Assembly: GCF_003259835.1 (NCBI RefSeq)
Contig: NZ_QLMI01000001.1
Coordinates: 62,001 to 126,000, forward strand
Reading direction: 5' to 3'
Source of the DNA: Flavobacterium aquaticum
GTDB lineage: Bacteria > Bacteroidota > Bacteroidia > Flavobacteriales > Flavobacteriaceae
Length of the DNA stretch: 64,000 bases
Shown one piece after another: positions 27,638-35,656 of this stretch. Positions within the stretch are counted from its first letter, which is position 1, and each line of letters begins with the position of its first letter. The translations under genes and the position numbers were made by a program. The notes beneath the pieces were generated by a model. The model was not told where the DNA came from and searched no databases. It saw only the letters and a program-made list of their open reading frames with translations.

Positions 27638-28762
27638 TTATCGACATTCATCTAATGAATTAATCCATTCTTCAATTATGGCAACTCCTTCAGTATGAAT
27701 TAAAGTTCTACCATGAAGAGGCATTCTTGAGGCTTCATTTGTTGTGTTAACTCTGTGAAATAGCATTGATTTATCAGTTCTTCTTGGAGTTATTAATTTA
27801 TCTAATTCAGGATCAAAATCTTGCATATCTTGAGTAGGTACACAAACCCCCATATTAGTTAAGCCATCTGAGGTTCCAGTATCACTAAATGCTAGTCTTA
27901 GTGGTCTGTAATCGCAATGACCTTTTTCTTTATGACAATGTGCACAGTTTATGTCAAAGTAAGAGCGAACTCTTTCACGGATAGGTTTTGAAGAATCATT
28001 ATAATCCACAACTGTATTCGCTTCAGACGGTAATGCAATATTTTCTAAATATCCATTTTGTATCCAGTGCGTTAATTGATTTCTTGAAGTACTTCCGTAG
28101 TTGTAATTGAAGTTTAAATTTTGAGGTTTGATTCCAATAGGAGTAAAAACGGTTACTTCTTGACCATCAATTGTTTCTTTTTCTTTATGACAAACAATGC
28201 ATTGAACTTCCGAAGGTACTCTGTAATTTACCGTTCTTGTTACATTGTTTTCATCAATCCAATTAATGTCTTTATAACTTCCTGCCATATCTAAATAGGC
28301 CTCAGTTTGCTCGTCATTCCAAACATATTCAGCAAAAATCCAACCAGAAGATTTGCGAATCATAATGCGAGTTTCTATTATTTTTCTTGTATTTGCTGGA
28401 AGTACATTGTCATAGTAGAAGGTTTTAATTAAAACGGCTCCAACAGGTAAATTAATTATATTACCATCGCCTTGATAGGTACCATGAGTGTTTTTAGGCA
28501 TCCAAATGAATCTTTTTTTATGTGCATAATCACTAAAAAGAATACTTGCAGGTTCATAAGGAATAACATCAAGTGAAGGAACTTGATTTTTTATTTCACC
28601 TTCAAAGAATTTGTAATCAGATAGTTTCGGGTAAGGGACTTGTGTTAAGTCAACTGTAACAGGTGAAACGGGAGTATATTCATCTTCATTATCGTCTGAA
28701 CAGGCATAAATAAAGAGGGAAATACTAATAATAAAAGCGTAAATCGAGTATTTTTTTATCAT
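27638..28762 (-). CDS. SO2930-family dihaem cytochrome c lipoprotein
   Basis: A 374-residue lipoprotein (LFIYAC, Cys21) with two c-type haem motifs: CIVCH (188-192) and CAHCH (273-277, followed by KEKGHCDYRPL). The C-terminus has MPLHGRTLIHTEGVAIIEEW. The overall pattern matches the SO2930/TIGR03806 family of dihaem cytochromes, typically encoded next to large secreted repeat proteins. Starts the two-gene unit with the ASPIC/UnbV gene. Redox partner unknown. Confidence 0.85.
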   Translation of the reverse strand: MIKKYSIYAFIISISLFIYACSDDNEDEYTPVSPVTVDLTQVPYPKLSDYKFFEGEIKNQVPSLDVIPYEPASILFSDYAHKKRFIWMPKNTHGTYQGDGNIINLPVGAVLIKTFYYDNVLPANTRKIIETRIMIRKSSGWIFAEYVWNDEQTEAYLDMAGSYKDINWIDENNVTRTVNYRVPSEVQCIVCHKEKETIDGQEVTVFTPIGIKPQNLNFNYNYGSTSRNQLTHWIQNGYLENIALPSEANTVVDYNDSSKPIRERVRSYFDINCAHCHKEKGHCDYRPLRLAFSDTGTSDGLTNMGVCVPTQDMQDFDPELDKLITPRRTDKSMLFHRVNTTNEASRMPLHGRTLIHTEGVAIIEEWINSLDECR

Positions 28763-28840
28763 TTAGTTAAAGTTTGTTTGTATTGTTTGAAACAAATATA
28801 ACTTTTTTTTCAAAACACCGATGATTTTGCAATTAAAAAT

Positions 28841-29392
28841 TTAAAATATTTTATCAGAAATTACAACATTATATTTTTTAAGGTTTTCTAAAGCTTCTTT
28901 TGATTTATGATCAAAATTGTTTTCAATTTCTTTCGTTCTCTTTTTATTTTCAATACGATTAATGCTATCATAAAAACGACGAACCTCTTCCATATTTGAA
29001 ATTATCAATTTTGGAACATTTACATTATTTCCAAATTCGTCTTTAGCAACCATAGTGAAATAACTCGAATTGCAATGTTTTTTAACTCCAGTCTGAATGT
29101 GTTCCGATGTTACTCGAATTCCCACAACCATAGAAGTTTTACCAACGTAGTTAACAGAGGCTTTTAAAGTTACTAATTCACCCACATCCACCGGATTCAA
29201 AAAGTCAACCGTATCAACAGAAGCTGTCACACAATAACAACCTGAGTATTTCGAAGCACAAGCAAAAGCAATTTGATCCATTAATTTTAATAAATAACCA
29301 CCATGAATTTTTCCACTAAAGTTAGAGTGGGAAGGAAGCATTAATTCGGATAGCGTAATTCTTGAAGCATCTACTGTATTGGCAATTTCCAT
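28841..29392 (-). CDS. Acyl-CoA thioesterase (hot-dog fold)
   Basis: A 183-residue hot-dog thioesterase of the YciA/BFIT type. Signatures are FSGKIHGGYLLKLMDQIAFA with the helix-entry Asp, TASVDTVDFLNPVDVGELVT, and VVGIRVTSEHIQTG. Expected to hydrolyse acyl-CoAs in the cytoplasm. It lies 5 bases after a small membrane-protein gene in the same direction. Confidence 0.9.
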   Translation of the reverse strand: MEIANTVDASRITLSELMLPSHSNFSGKIHGGYLLKLMDQIAFACASKYSGCYCVTASVDTVDFLNPVDVGELVTLKASVNYVGKTSMVVGIRVTSEHIQTGVKKHCNSSYFTMVAKDEFGNNVNVPKLIISNMEEVRRFYDSINRIENKKRTKEIENNFDHKSKEALENLKKYNVVISDKIF

Positions 29393-29397
29393 AAACG

Positions 29398-29748
29398 TTA
29401 TTTTTCAAGTGAAACTTTAGTAACAAAATAGCGAGTATCGCCCCACCAAAAGAAAGTTTTATAGCGCTCTTCGTATTCCAAAGTCACTTTTTTACCTTGC
29501 CATTTTTTTAGATTTTCAATCACTACTACTTCATCTTCCATCACTGAAAAAGCAAAAATTTGAGCTCCAGAAATTCCTTGACTCAGTTCGCCTTCCCACG
29601 TTTTTATTATTAATCCTTTATGACTAATTTTAATTAATTCGCCCGATCGAACTCCTTCACTATAGGGTACATAATAAATAAAACTAAAGTAACCCACTGT
29701 AATTAAAGTGAGTGATAAAACAATATAAAGAATAATTTTGCGCATCAT
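29398..29748 (-). CDS. Small single-pass membrane protein
   Basis: A 116-residue protein with one N-terminal membrane helix (about 5-27) and an extracytoplasmic domain of about 85 residues containing GVRSGELIKISHKGLIIKTWEGEL and GKKVTLEYEERYKTFFWWGDTRY in pieces, probably a small beta-barrel. Widely present in Flavobacteriaceae as far as I recall, with no assigned function. Sits between rmuC and the thioesterase in one minus-strand run. Confidence 0.75.
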   Translation of the reverse strand: MMRKIILYIVLSLTLITVGYFSFIYYVPYSEGVRSGELIKISHKGLIIKTWEGELSQGISGAQIFAFSVMEDEVVVIENLKKWQGKKVTLEYEERYKTFFWWGDTRYFVTKVSLEK

Positions 29749-29760
29749 AATTTTCTTTTT

Positions 29761-31149
29761 TTAGTCGTTATTGTTTTCAGAAAGTAAAGAAATTTCATCA
29801 GTTTCATTAGCTCTTTTTAAAACAGATTCAGGCAAAGCCTTTTTGGCTTTAGCTCCCATTTTTTTTAGTTTTTCAACGCTTGTGATAAGGTTTCCTTTTC
29901 CGTCTACCAATTTGTTCATTGCGTTACCATATTCGATTTTAGCTTCGTCCATTTTTTTACCAATCTTAATCAAATCGGAAACAAAACCTTCAAATTTATC
30001 ATACAAAGCTCCAGCTTGACGCGCAATTTCAATCGCATTTTCTTGTTGTTTTTGGTTCGTCCACATACTATCAATTGTGCGTAAAGTTGCCAAAAGGGTA
30101 GAAGGTGTTACAATCACAATATTTTTCTCGAATGCTTTGTTGTATAACGTTGTATCTTCATTTAATGCAATAGCAAAAGCGGATTCAATAGGAATAAATA
30201 ACAACACAAAATCTGGACTTTCCATGTGGTACAAATCGTGGTAATTTTTGCTACCTAATTGCTCTACATGACGATTTATTGAAACAATATGTTCTTTTAA
30301 ATGTTGATTTTTTATATCCGAATCTTCTTCGTTGATGTAACGTTCGTAAGCGGTTAAGGTTACTTTTGAATCGATAATCATTTTCTTGCCATCAGGGAGA
30401 TTTATGATAACGTCTGGAAATACTCGATTACCGTCTTCTGTAACGTGACTTTGTTGTACAAAATATTCTCTGTCTTTCTCTAATCCTGATTTTTCTAAAA
30501 CGCGTTCTAAAACCAATTCGCCCCAATTCCCTTGCATTTTACTATCGCCTTTTAAGGCTTTGGTTAAATTGATGGTTTCTTTGCTCATTTGCTCGTTCAT
30601 TTCGCGAAGTCCCAAAATTTGCTGGCGTAAAGCTGCATGATAATCGATACTTTCTTTATGTGTATCTTCGACTTTCTTTTCAAAAAGTTGGATTTTATCT
30701 TGCAAAGGCGACAAAATATTTTTTAAATTCTCTTTGTTTTGCTCCGTAAATTTTACTGTTTTCTCTTCTAGAATTTTATTAGCTAGATTTTCAAATTCTT
30801 TTGTGAATTTTTCTTGAAGTTGTTCTACTTCTTGCTTTTGTTCTTTATTGCGTTCTAATAAATTATCGAAGTCATTTTCCTTTTTAGCCAAATGAATGGC
30901 TAAAGATTCCTTTTCTTTTTGCAGATTTTCTTTTTCGGATGAAAGTTGGGCAAACGATTTTTCAAACTGATTTCGCTCGGTTTGAAACTGAATTTTCAGT
31001 TGTTCAATTTGACCTAAAAGTCCCTTAATTCGTTCTTCTAAACCTGATTTTTCAGATTGTGATTTGGCAGAAAATAATATTTTTCCAATGAAAATTCCAA
31101 TTCCTAGAGCAATAATAAATGCGGCAAGTACTAAAAGGGTTTGTGACAT
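29761..31149 (-). CDS. rmuC: DNA recombination protein RmuC
   Basis: I use the ATG at 31149 (MSQTLLVLAAFIIALGIG), which starts with the membrane anchor; an upstream Met would add twelve non-hydrophobic residues. Residues about 30-200 form a long coiled coil, followed by the RmuC nuclease-like domain: MQGNWGELVLERVLEKSGL, DGKKMIIDSKVTL and VIVTPSTLLATLRTI. RmuC limits inversions and rearrangements in E. coli; biochemical activity remains uncertain. Confidence 0.93.
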   Translation of the reverse strand: MSQTLLVLAAFIIALGIGIFIGKILFSAKSQSEKSGLEERIKGLLGQIEQLKIQFQTERNQFEKSFAQLSSEKENLQKEKESLAIHLAKKENDFDNLLERNKEQKQEVEQLQEKFTKEFENLANKILEEKTVKFTEQNKENLKNILSPLQDKIQLFEKKVEDTHKESIDYHAALRQQILGLREMNEQMSKETINLTKALKGDSKMQGNWGELVLERVLEKSGLEKDREYFVQQSHVTEDGNRVFPDVIINLPDGKKMIIDSKVTLTAYERYINEEDSDIKNQHLKEHIVSINRHVEQLGSKNYHDLYHMESPDFVLLFIPIESAFAIALNEDTTLYNKAFEKNIVIVTPSTLLATLRTIDSMWTNQKQQENAIEIARQAGALYDKFEGFVSDLIKIGKKMDEAKIEYGNAMNKLVDGKGNLITSVEKLKKMGAKAKKALPESVLKRANETDEISLLSENNND

Positions 31150-31549
31150 GGTTGTTGATTTTATTTTATAATGTAAATGTAGCAAAAAATAAAATTTGAA
31201 GCTATATTAGTACTTAAAACTCTTCGAAATTTTATTGAAAATAAGTTCGTCGATGTAATTATTCTTTTGTCGAGTGCTAATAATAATTATATGTTAAACA
31301 TTTAAAAATCATTTATTTGTGTTGAAATGTTTTGTACTTTTACTATGTGATTTTGATTAGTTATTGAATATATCGTTAGTTACATATCTAAAAAGAGATT
31401 CAGTCGTTTATTCCTCTCAAGTTATAGCAGATCAGAAAAACGTAATAAATCAAAATCGACACAGGGAGGTCTTAATCAAGGCCTCCTTATTTTTTGTATC
31501 ACTCCAACAGTTTTTATTATCTTCGTTGTCTCTTAAACGTAATTTTTAA
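31150..31549. other. 400-base intergenic region, possible small RNA or rluE-type leader
   Basis: No convincing protein gene. The only open frame of note (61 codons, plus strand, 31364-31549) reads straight through a terminator hairpin and has unlikely composition. The plus strand holds a weak promoter-like pair, TTTG (31316-31319) and TACTTTTA (31335-31342), and ends in a clear intrinsic terminator at 31465-31495. The interval between them (about 150 bases) could be a small RNA or an attenuated leader of the pseudouridine synthase gene. Confidence 0.4.
31465..31496 (+). terminator. Stand-alone intrinsic terminator
   Basis: GGAGGTCTT (31465-31473), loop AATC, AAGGCCTCC (31478-31486), then TTATTTTTTG. 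It lies 54 bases upstream of the next start codon with no ORF before it. Confidence 0.7.
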
Positions 31550-32116
31550 ATGCATCATCATTTCCTTATTCATAAGCCTTACGGATATTTATCGCAGTTT
31601 ATTTACCAATTAAAACGCAAGAAAAAGTTGTTGGGCGAATTATACGATTTTCCAGAAAACACCATGGCAATTGGTCGTTTAGACGAAGATTCAGAAGGCT
31701 TACTTCTGTTAACCACTGATGGCATGATGAGCGAAATTGTCCGAAGCAAGAAAGTAGAAAAAGAATATTATGCTCAAGTCGATGGAATCATTACCGAAGA
31801 AACTTTAGAACAATTAAGAAACGGAGTTGAAATCGGTTTACATGGTAAAAAATACAAAACCAAAAAGTGCAAAGCATTTAAATTAGAATCCACTCCCAAT
31901 TTAGGCGAACGCGGAAAAAAGATTCGCGATGAACGTCACGGACCAACTTCTTGGGTTTCTATAACCTTAACCGAAGGAAAATTTCGTCAAGTGCGAAAAA
32001 TGACATCAGCGGTTGGTTTTCCTACGTTGCGATTGGTTCGCGTTCGGGTTGGAAACATTCATTTGAATGATTTGAAGGCAGGTGAAGTTTTAGAAGTGAG
32101 TAGTTTTGATGTATAA
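31550..32116 (+). CDS. rRNA pseudouridine synthase, RsuA/RluE type without S4 domain
   Basis: A 188-residue COG1187 pseudouridine synthase. Catalytic Asp45 lies in IGRLDEDSEGLLLLTTDG; KEYYAQVDG and EGKFRQVRKMTSAVG are further motifs. The lack of an N-terminal S4 domain and the start directly at the KPYG segment resemble RluE (23S rRNA U2457 in E. coli), but the target cannot be proven. Single-gene unit. Confidence 0.9.
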   Translation: MHHHFLIHKPYGYLSQFIYQLKRKKKLLGELYDFPENTMAIGRLDEDSEGLLLLTTDGMMSEIVRSKKVEKEYYAQVDGIITEETLEQLRNGVEIGLHGKKYKTKKCKAFKLESTPNLGERGKKIRDERHGPTSWVSITLTEGKFRQVRKMTSAVGFPTLRLVRVRVGNIHLNDLKAGEVLEVSSFDV

Positions 32117-32152
32117 AAAAAACAGCTACTTCAGGTGAAATAACTGTTTTCA
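32116..32152. terminator. Bidirectional terminator
   Basis: AAAACAG (32119-32125) and CTGTTTT (32144-32150) with a partly paired interior, A and T runs outside, between convergent genes. Confidence 0.65.
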
Positions 32153-32173
32153 ATTATTGAAATACTATAACGA

Positions 32174-32935
32174 TTATTTAAAAATTTCTATAAAAAAGGT
32201 TTTCATCGCTTCCCAACTTCTTTTATCGGCTAATTCGTTGTAAGCAGTGCCTTTGCTGTTATCGCTTCCTGCATCTTTGTGAGTAAAAGCGTGAACCGAA
32301 TTTGCATAATAAATCATTTGCCAATCAGCTTTAGTTTCGCGCATTTCGTTTTGAAAAGCTTCAATTTCTTTAGCAGGTACGTAAGGATCATCGGCTCCAT
32401 GTAATACTAAAACTTTTGCTTTAATTTCATTAGGTGGACTATTTGCTGCTTTCCCTAAACCGCCATGAAAAGAAACTACTCCTTTTACATTTAAGTTACC
32501 ACGAGCCGCTTCGATAGCACCTGTTCCACCAAAACAATAACCAATAACCGCAATCTGATTTTTATCAGCACCCGCTTTTACTAATTGGTCAATCGCTAAT
32601 TGAATTCTTTTCTGATATTCCGCAGGATTGTTTTTGTAGAAACCAGCATTTTTTCCAGCTTCACCTGTATTTTTTGGATTGTTTCCAACACCATAAATAT
32701 CCGCTACAAAAGCATGATAGCCTAATTTAGCCAACGATTCTGCAGATTCTTTTGCGTGAGCATCAACGCCCATCCAAGCTGGTAAAACGATAACACCAAT
32801 TTTCTTTGGATTTGCTTTTTGTGCTTTAGCAAAAAAACCTTCTAATTTTTGATTACCGTCTGCGTAATCTACTTTTACTAATTGTCCAAAGCTATTCATT
32901 GTTGCTAAGAGTAAGGTAATGTAAAGGTACTTCAT
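32174..32935 (-). CDS. Dienelactone hydrolase family protein, exported
   Basis: A 253-residue alpha/beta hydrolase with a short signal peptide (ends NSFGQ, about 18). The cysteine nucleophile, unusual among hydrolases but normal for this family, is in GYCFGG (Cys134); acid Asp182 or Asp183 in HGADDPYV; His215 in NSVHAFTH. Substrate unknown. Its upstream region (32936-33005) contains GTTAAACAAAA (32978-32988), the same 11-mer as in the crtI operator. Confidence 0.88.
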   Translation of the reverse strand: MKYLYITLLLATMNSFGQLVKVDYADGNQKLEGFFAKAQKANPKKIGVIVLPAWMGVDAHAKESAESLAKLGYHAFVADIYGVGNNPKNTGEAGKNAGFYKNNPAEYQKRIQLAIDQLVKAGADKNQIAVIGYCFGGTGAIEAARGNLNVKGVVSFHGGLGKAANSPPNEIKAKVLVLHGADDPYVPAKEIEAFQNEMRETKADWQMIYYANSVHAFTHKDAGSDNSKGTAYNELADKRSWEAMKTFFIEIFK

Positions 32936-33005
32936 AACTTTTTTTTAGTAAAATTATGAAAATCGATAACAGAAATAGTTAAACAAAAGGTAAAATTGGG
33001 ATAAA

Positions 33006-33791
33006 TTATTTGATTTTAAACTTACCAATGGAAGCATCAAAAATCAAATGTTCGGTATCAAACAACGTATTGAAAATCCCAGTTTGAATTAAATTACAAG
33101 GTTGGTCTTGCACGATTTGAGTTGGTGTGAACACAATCATCTCATCTGTCATTTGAATCGCTAAATCGATGTCATGCGTAGAGTAGAGGATGGTTTTGCC
33201 AGTTTCATGAGTTAATTTTTGCAACAGTTTTAATAAAGTTGCTTTATGAACCAAGTCTAAATGGGTCGTAGGTTCATCCAAAATGATAATCGAAGTATCT
33301 TGAGCCAAAGCGCGAGCAATTAAAGCAATTTGTAATTGTCCATCGCTAATTTCATCATGTTTTTTGTGAACCAAATGTTGGATTTCGGTTAAAGCGATAG
33401 CTTCTTCAATTTTGATTTTATCTTCTTCGGATAAAGTACCTAACCAATTAGTATATGGCTGTCTTCCTAAAGCGATGATTTCGTAAACGGTTAAATTACT
33501 TGGTGGTAATTTTTCAGTTAAAACAATGCTTAATTCTTGCGCTAAATCAAGTGGTTTATAACTTTGAAGCGACTTATGGAGTAAAGAAACTTCACCTTGT
33601 AAAGGAGGAATAATTCCAGTTATTGTTTTTAATAAAGTCGATTTCCCAATTCCGTTTTCACCAATTAACGCGATTAATTTGCCTTTTTCTAAATCAAGAT
33701 TAATGTTTTGAGCAATAGTAATCGTTTCCGATTTGGATTTATAGCCAATCGAAAGGTTTTGGGTTTGTATGGTGAAATTTTGTTCGCTCAT
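33006..33791 (-). CDS. btuD: ABC transporter ATPase for cobalamin (BtuD-like)
   Basis: FecE/BtuD-type ATPase, 261 residues from the ATG at 33791; a Met four codons upstream is possible. Walker A GENGIGKST (44-52), signature ISDGQ (148-152) instead of LSGGQ, Walker B IIILDEPTTHLDL (168-180), switch His in STHD. It would drive import through the BtuC-like permease. The cobalamin assignment rests on the riboswitch and receptor nearby; iron-siderophore import is the alternative. The gene is separated from btuC by a repeat-flanked GxxExxY gene. Confidence 0.85.
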   Translation of the reverse strand: MSEQNFTIQTQNLSIGYKSKSETITIAQNINLDLEKGKLIALIGENGIGKSTLLKTITGIIPPLQGEVSLLHKSLQSYKPLDLAQELSIVLTEKLPPSNLTVYEIIALGRQPYTNWLGTLSEEDKIKIEEAIALTEIQHLVHKKHDEISDGQLQIALIARALAQDTSIIILDEPTTHLDLVHKATLLKLLQKLTHETGKTILYSTHDIDLAIQMTDEMIVFTPTQIVQDQPCNLIQTGIFNTLFDTEHLIFDASIGKFKIK

Positions 33792-33805
33792 TATGAAATA
33801 CAAAA

Positions 33806-33992
33806 ATAGGTTTTACCACATAGAAACATAGACTTTTTTTAGAGTTTTATCTAGAAACTAAAGTTTTATATAGGTTTATTCTTTTTCTAACTTTTTGAAA
33901 TAGGTTTTACCACATAGAAACATAGATTTTTTGGAGTTTTGTTAAGAAACTAAAGTTTTGCATAGTTTTATTCTTTTTCTAATTTTTTGAAA
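33806..33992. repeat. Two-unit 94-bp tandem array including a duplicated GxxExxY gene tail
   Basis: Units 33806-33899 and 33900-33992 align over their whole length, with clearly more than 80 percent identity by eye. Each has ACCACATAGAAACATAG (33815-33831 and 33909-33925) and AGAAACTAAAGTTTT. The second unit ends inside the GxxExxY gene. The first ends with the same sequence, which on the minus strand reads YFKKLEKE-stop, a copy of the gene's last eight codons. So the array grew by duplicating the gene's 3' end together with its downstream repeat. Confidence 0.85.
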
Positions 33993-34378
33993 TACTCGTT
34001 TACAAATGTTTTTTGACCTTCTCTGAAAATATTGAAACAATTAAAGTTGATTATAATTCCCTTCGGAACCTTTAATAAGTTCATATAATTTAAAACTTGA
34101 GCATCATGAATTGGTTTTATTTCTGAAACTGATTTCAATTCAACTACTAAACAATTTTCTACAAATAAATCACAACGAAATTCAATATCAAGTTCTTTTC
34201 CTTTGTAAACTACAGGGACTTTAAATTCGGAAACAAAATTTATATTTCTATTGGTTAATTCCTCAATCATGCATTGTTGATAAACACTTTCTAATAATCC
34301 ACTTCCCATGTTTTTATGCACTTCAATTGCAGCTCCAATAACGTTAAATGTCAGTTCGTCTAAATATTTTTGTGTCAT
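33968..34378 (-). CDS. GxxExxY protein, PD-(D/E)XK nuclease-like
   Basis: A 136-residue protein from the ATG at 34378; the nine extra codons upstream are encoded by the flanking repeat itself. The family-naming motif is GLLESVY (27-33). The nuclease-like core is visible: Asp70 (RCDLF), then Glu80 and Lys82 (VVELKSV), and Gln94 (AQVLNYM), the D-x-ExK-Q order of PD-(D/E)XK enzymes. Function of the family is unknown; it is common in Bacteroidota, Verrucomicrobia and Planctomycetes, often several per genome beside short intergenic repeats. Here copies of ACCACATAGAAACATAG lie on both sides, and it interrupts the btu genes. Confidence 0.9.
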   Translation of the reverse strand: MTQKYLDELTFNVIGAAIEVHKNMGSGLLESVYQQCMIEELTNRNINFVSEFKVPVVYKGKELDIEFRCDLFVENCLVVELKSVSEIKPIHDAQVLNYMNLLKVPKGIIINFNCFNIFREGQKTFVNEYFKKLEKE

Positions 34379-34390
34379 ATTTTTTAATTT

Positions 34391-34492
34391 ACCACATAGA
34401 AACATAGATTAATATTATTTCATTTATTCTATCTGTAAAAACAAGTTTTCTATATTATTCTCAACATAAAACAACCTATGTTTCTATGTGGT
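34391..34492. repeat. Perfect 17-bp inverted repeat upstream of the GxxExxY gene
   Basis: ACCACATAGAAACATAG at 34391-34407 and its exact reverse complement at 34476-34492, 68 bases apart. With the two direct copies downstream of the gene there are four copies within 680 bases, bracketing the GxxExxY gene. Confidence 0.85.
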
Positions 34493-34518
34493 TATATTTC
34501 AATTTTTATAACGTTAAT

Positions 34519-35544
34519 CTAAAAACGTTTTTTTCTAACTAACAACCAAATCACAACTGGTGCTCCAATTACAGAAGTTATTGCATTTATTGGTAAGGTA
34601 ATATCATTTCCTGGAACTTGTGCAATCGTATCGCAACACAACATGACAATGGCGCCTAGTAACAGCGTACTCCAAAACAACACAAAATGATTACTCGTTT
34701 GAAAGAATAGTTTCGCCATGTGAGGAACTGCTAAACCAATAAACGCAATCGGCCCTGCAAATGCGGTGATGCTTCCAGCTAAAATACTGGTGGCGATAAT
34801 AATTAAAAATCGAGTTTTCTTATAATTGATTCCGATACTTTGAGCGTATTTTTCTCCTAATAATAAAGCATTCAAAGGTTTGATAACCATAAAACTAATG
34901 CCAATTCCGATTATAACAAAAACAGATAAAAGTGAAATTTCATTCCAGGATAAATTCGAAATACTTCCCATCGACCAAAAAGTAAATTTCTGCAATTTTT
35001 CAGCCGAAGTAAAATAAGATAAAACCGAAACTATGGCACTAGTGAAACTTCCAAACATCAATCCTACAATCAAGATTGCCATGGTGTCTTTTAATTTTTG
35101 GGAAACCAATAAAACCGCCATCAAAACTAAAAAACTACCTAAACTTGAGGCTAAAACCAATCCGTAATTTGATAGAAAGAAAGATGAAATAAAAGTAGGT
35201 AAAATTCCAGTTCCTAGAATAATAAAAGCCACTCCTAAACTCGCACCCGAACTCAATCCTAATACATAAGGTCCCGCTAATGGATTTCGAAATAAGGTTT
35301 GCATCAACAAGCCACTCATTGAAAGTCCGATTCCAACTAAAATTGCGGTTATGGCTTTTGGAAAGCGGAAATTCCACAGAATAATTTCCCAACTTTCCTT
35401 ACTCATTTCTTGCGATAAAAGACCGTTAACCAATTCTTTTAAAGGAATTGAAACGGACCCTAAGCTAATATTCACCAAAAACAAAAACACCATCACTAAA
35501 AGTAAGATGATAAAAAGAAAGTTTTGCTTTTTGGTTAATGACAT
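34519..35544 (-). CDS. btuC: ABC transporter permease, BtuC/FecCD family
   Basis: A 341-residue permease with about ten membrane helices. FecCD signatures: RFPKAITAILVGIGLSMSG near the N-terminus, NPLAGPYVLGLSSGASLGVA, and GPIAFIGLAVPHMAK, which forms the coupling region with the ATPase. It works as a dimer with BtuD to import cobalamin delivered by BtuF. A 112-base gap with a repeat separates it from btuF upstream. Confidence 0.9.
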   Translation of the reverse strand: MSLTKKQNFLFIILLLVMVFLFLVNISLGSVSIPLKELVNGLLSQEMSKESWEIILWNFRFPKAITAILVGIGLSMSGLLMQTLFRNPLAGPYVLGLSSGASLGVAFIILGTGILPTFISSFFLSNYGLVLASSLGSFLVLMAVLLVSQKLKDTMAILIVGLMFGSFTSAIVSVLSYFTSAEKLQKFTFWSMGSISNLSWNEISLLSVFVIIGIGISFMVIKPLNALLLGEKYAQSIGINYKKTRFLIIIATSILAGSITAFAGPIAFIGLAVPHMAKLFFQTSNHFVLFWSTLLLGAIVMLCCDTIAQVPGNDITLPINAITSVIGAPVVIWLLVRKKRF

Positions 35545-35559
35545 GCGTTGAATTTTTGG

Positions 35560-35656
35560 CTAAATTACATTTTTAGAATCTATTTTTGGAACACAGATTA
35601 AAGAAATGTGAGAAATTTAAAGAAATGTAATTCGTGTTAATTCGAGAAATTCGTGT
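35560..35656. repeat. Copy 2 of the GGAACACAGATT repeat with AATTCGTGT tail
   Basis: TTTTTGGAACACAGATTAAA (from 35583) begins an A/G-rich stretch (GAAATGTGAGAAATTTAAAG) and then AATTCGTGTTAATTCGAGAAATTCGTGT, i.e. repeats of AATTCG/CGTGT. The first half aligns with the reverse complement of 14797-14850. It lies between btuF and btuC. Confidence 0.6.

Noticed and set aside
31364..31549. 61-codon plus-strand ORF before the pseudouridine synthase gene
   Set aside because: It reads through a strong terminator hairpin, has no recognisable features and its composition is not protein-like.
33815..34492. Repeated ACCACATAGAAACATAG as a CRISPR array
   Set aside because: Only four copies, in mixed orientation, with unequal intervals, and intervals contain a gene and its relic; no cas gene in the window.
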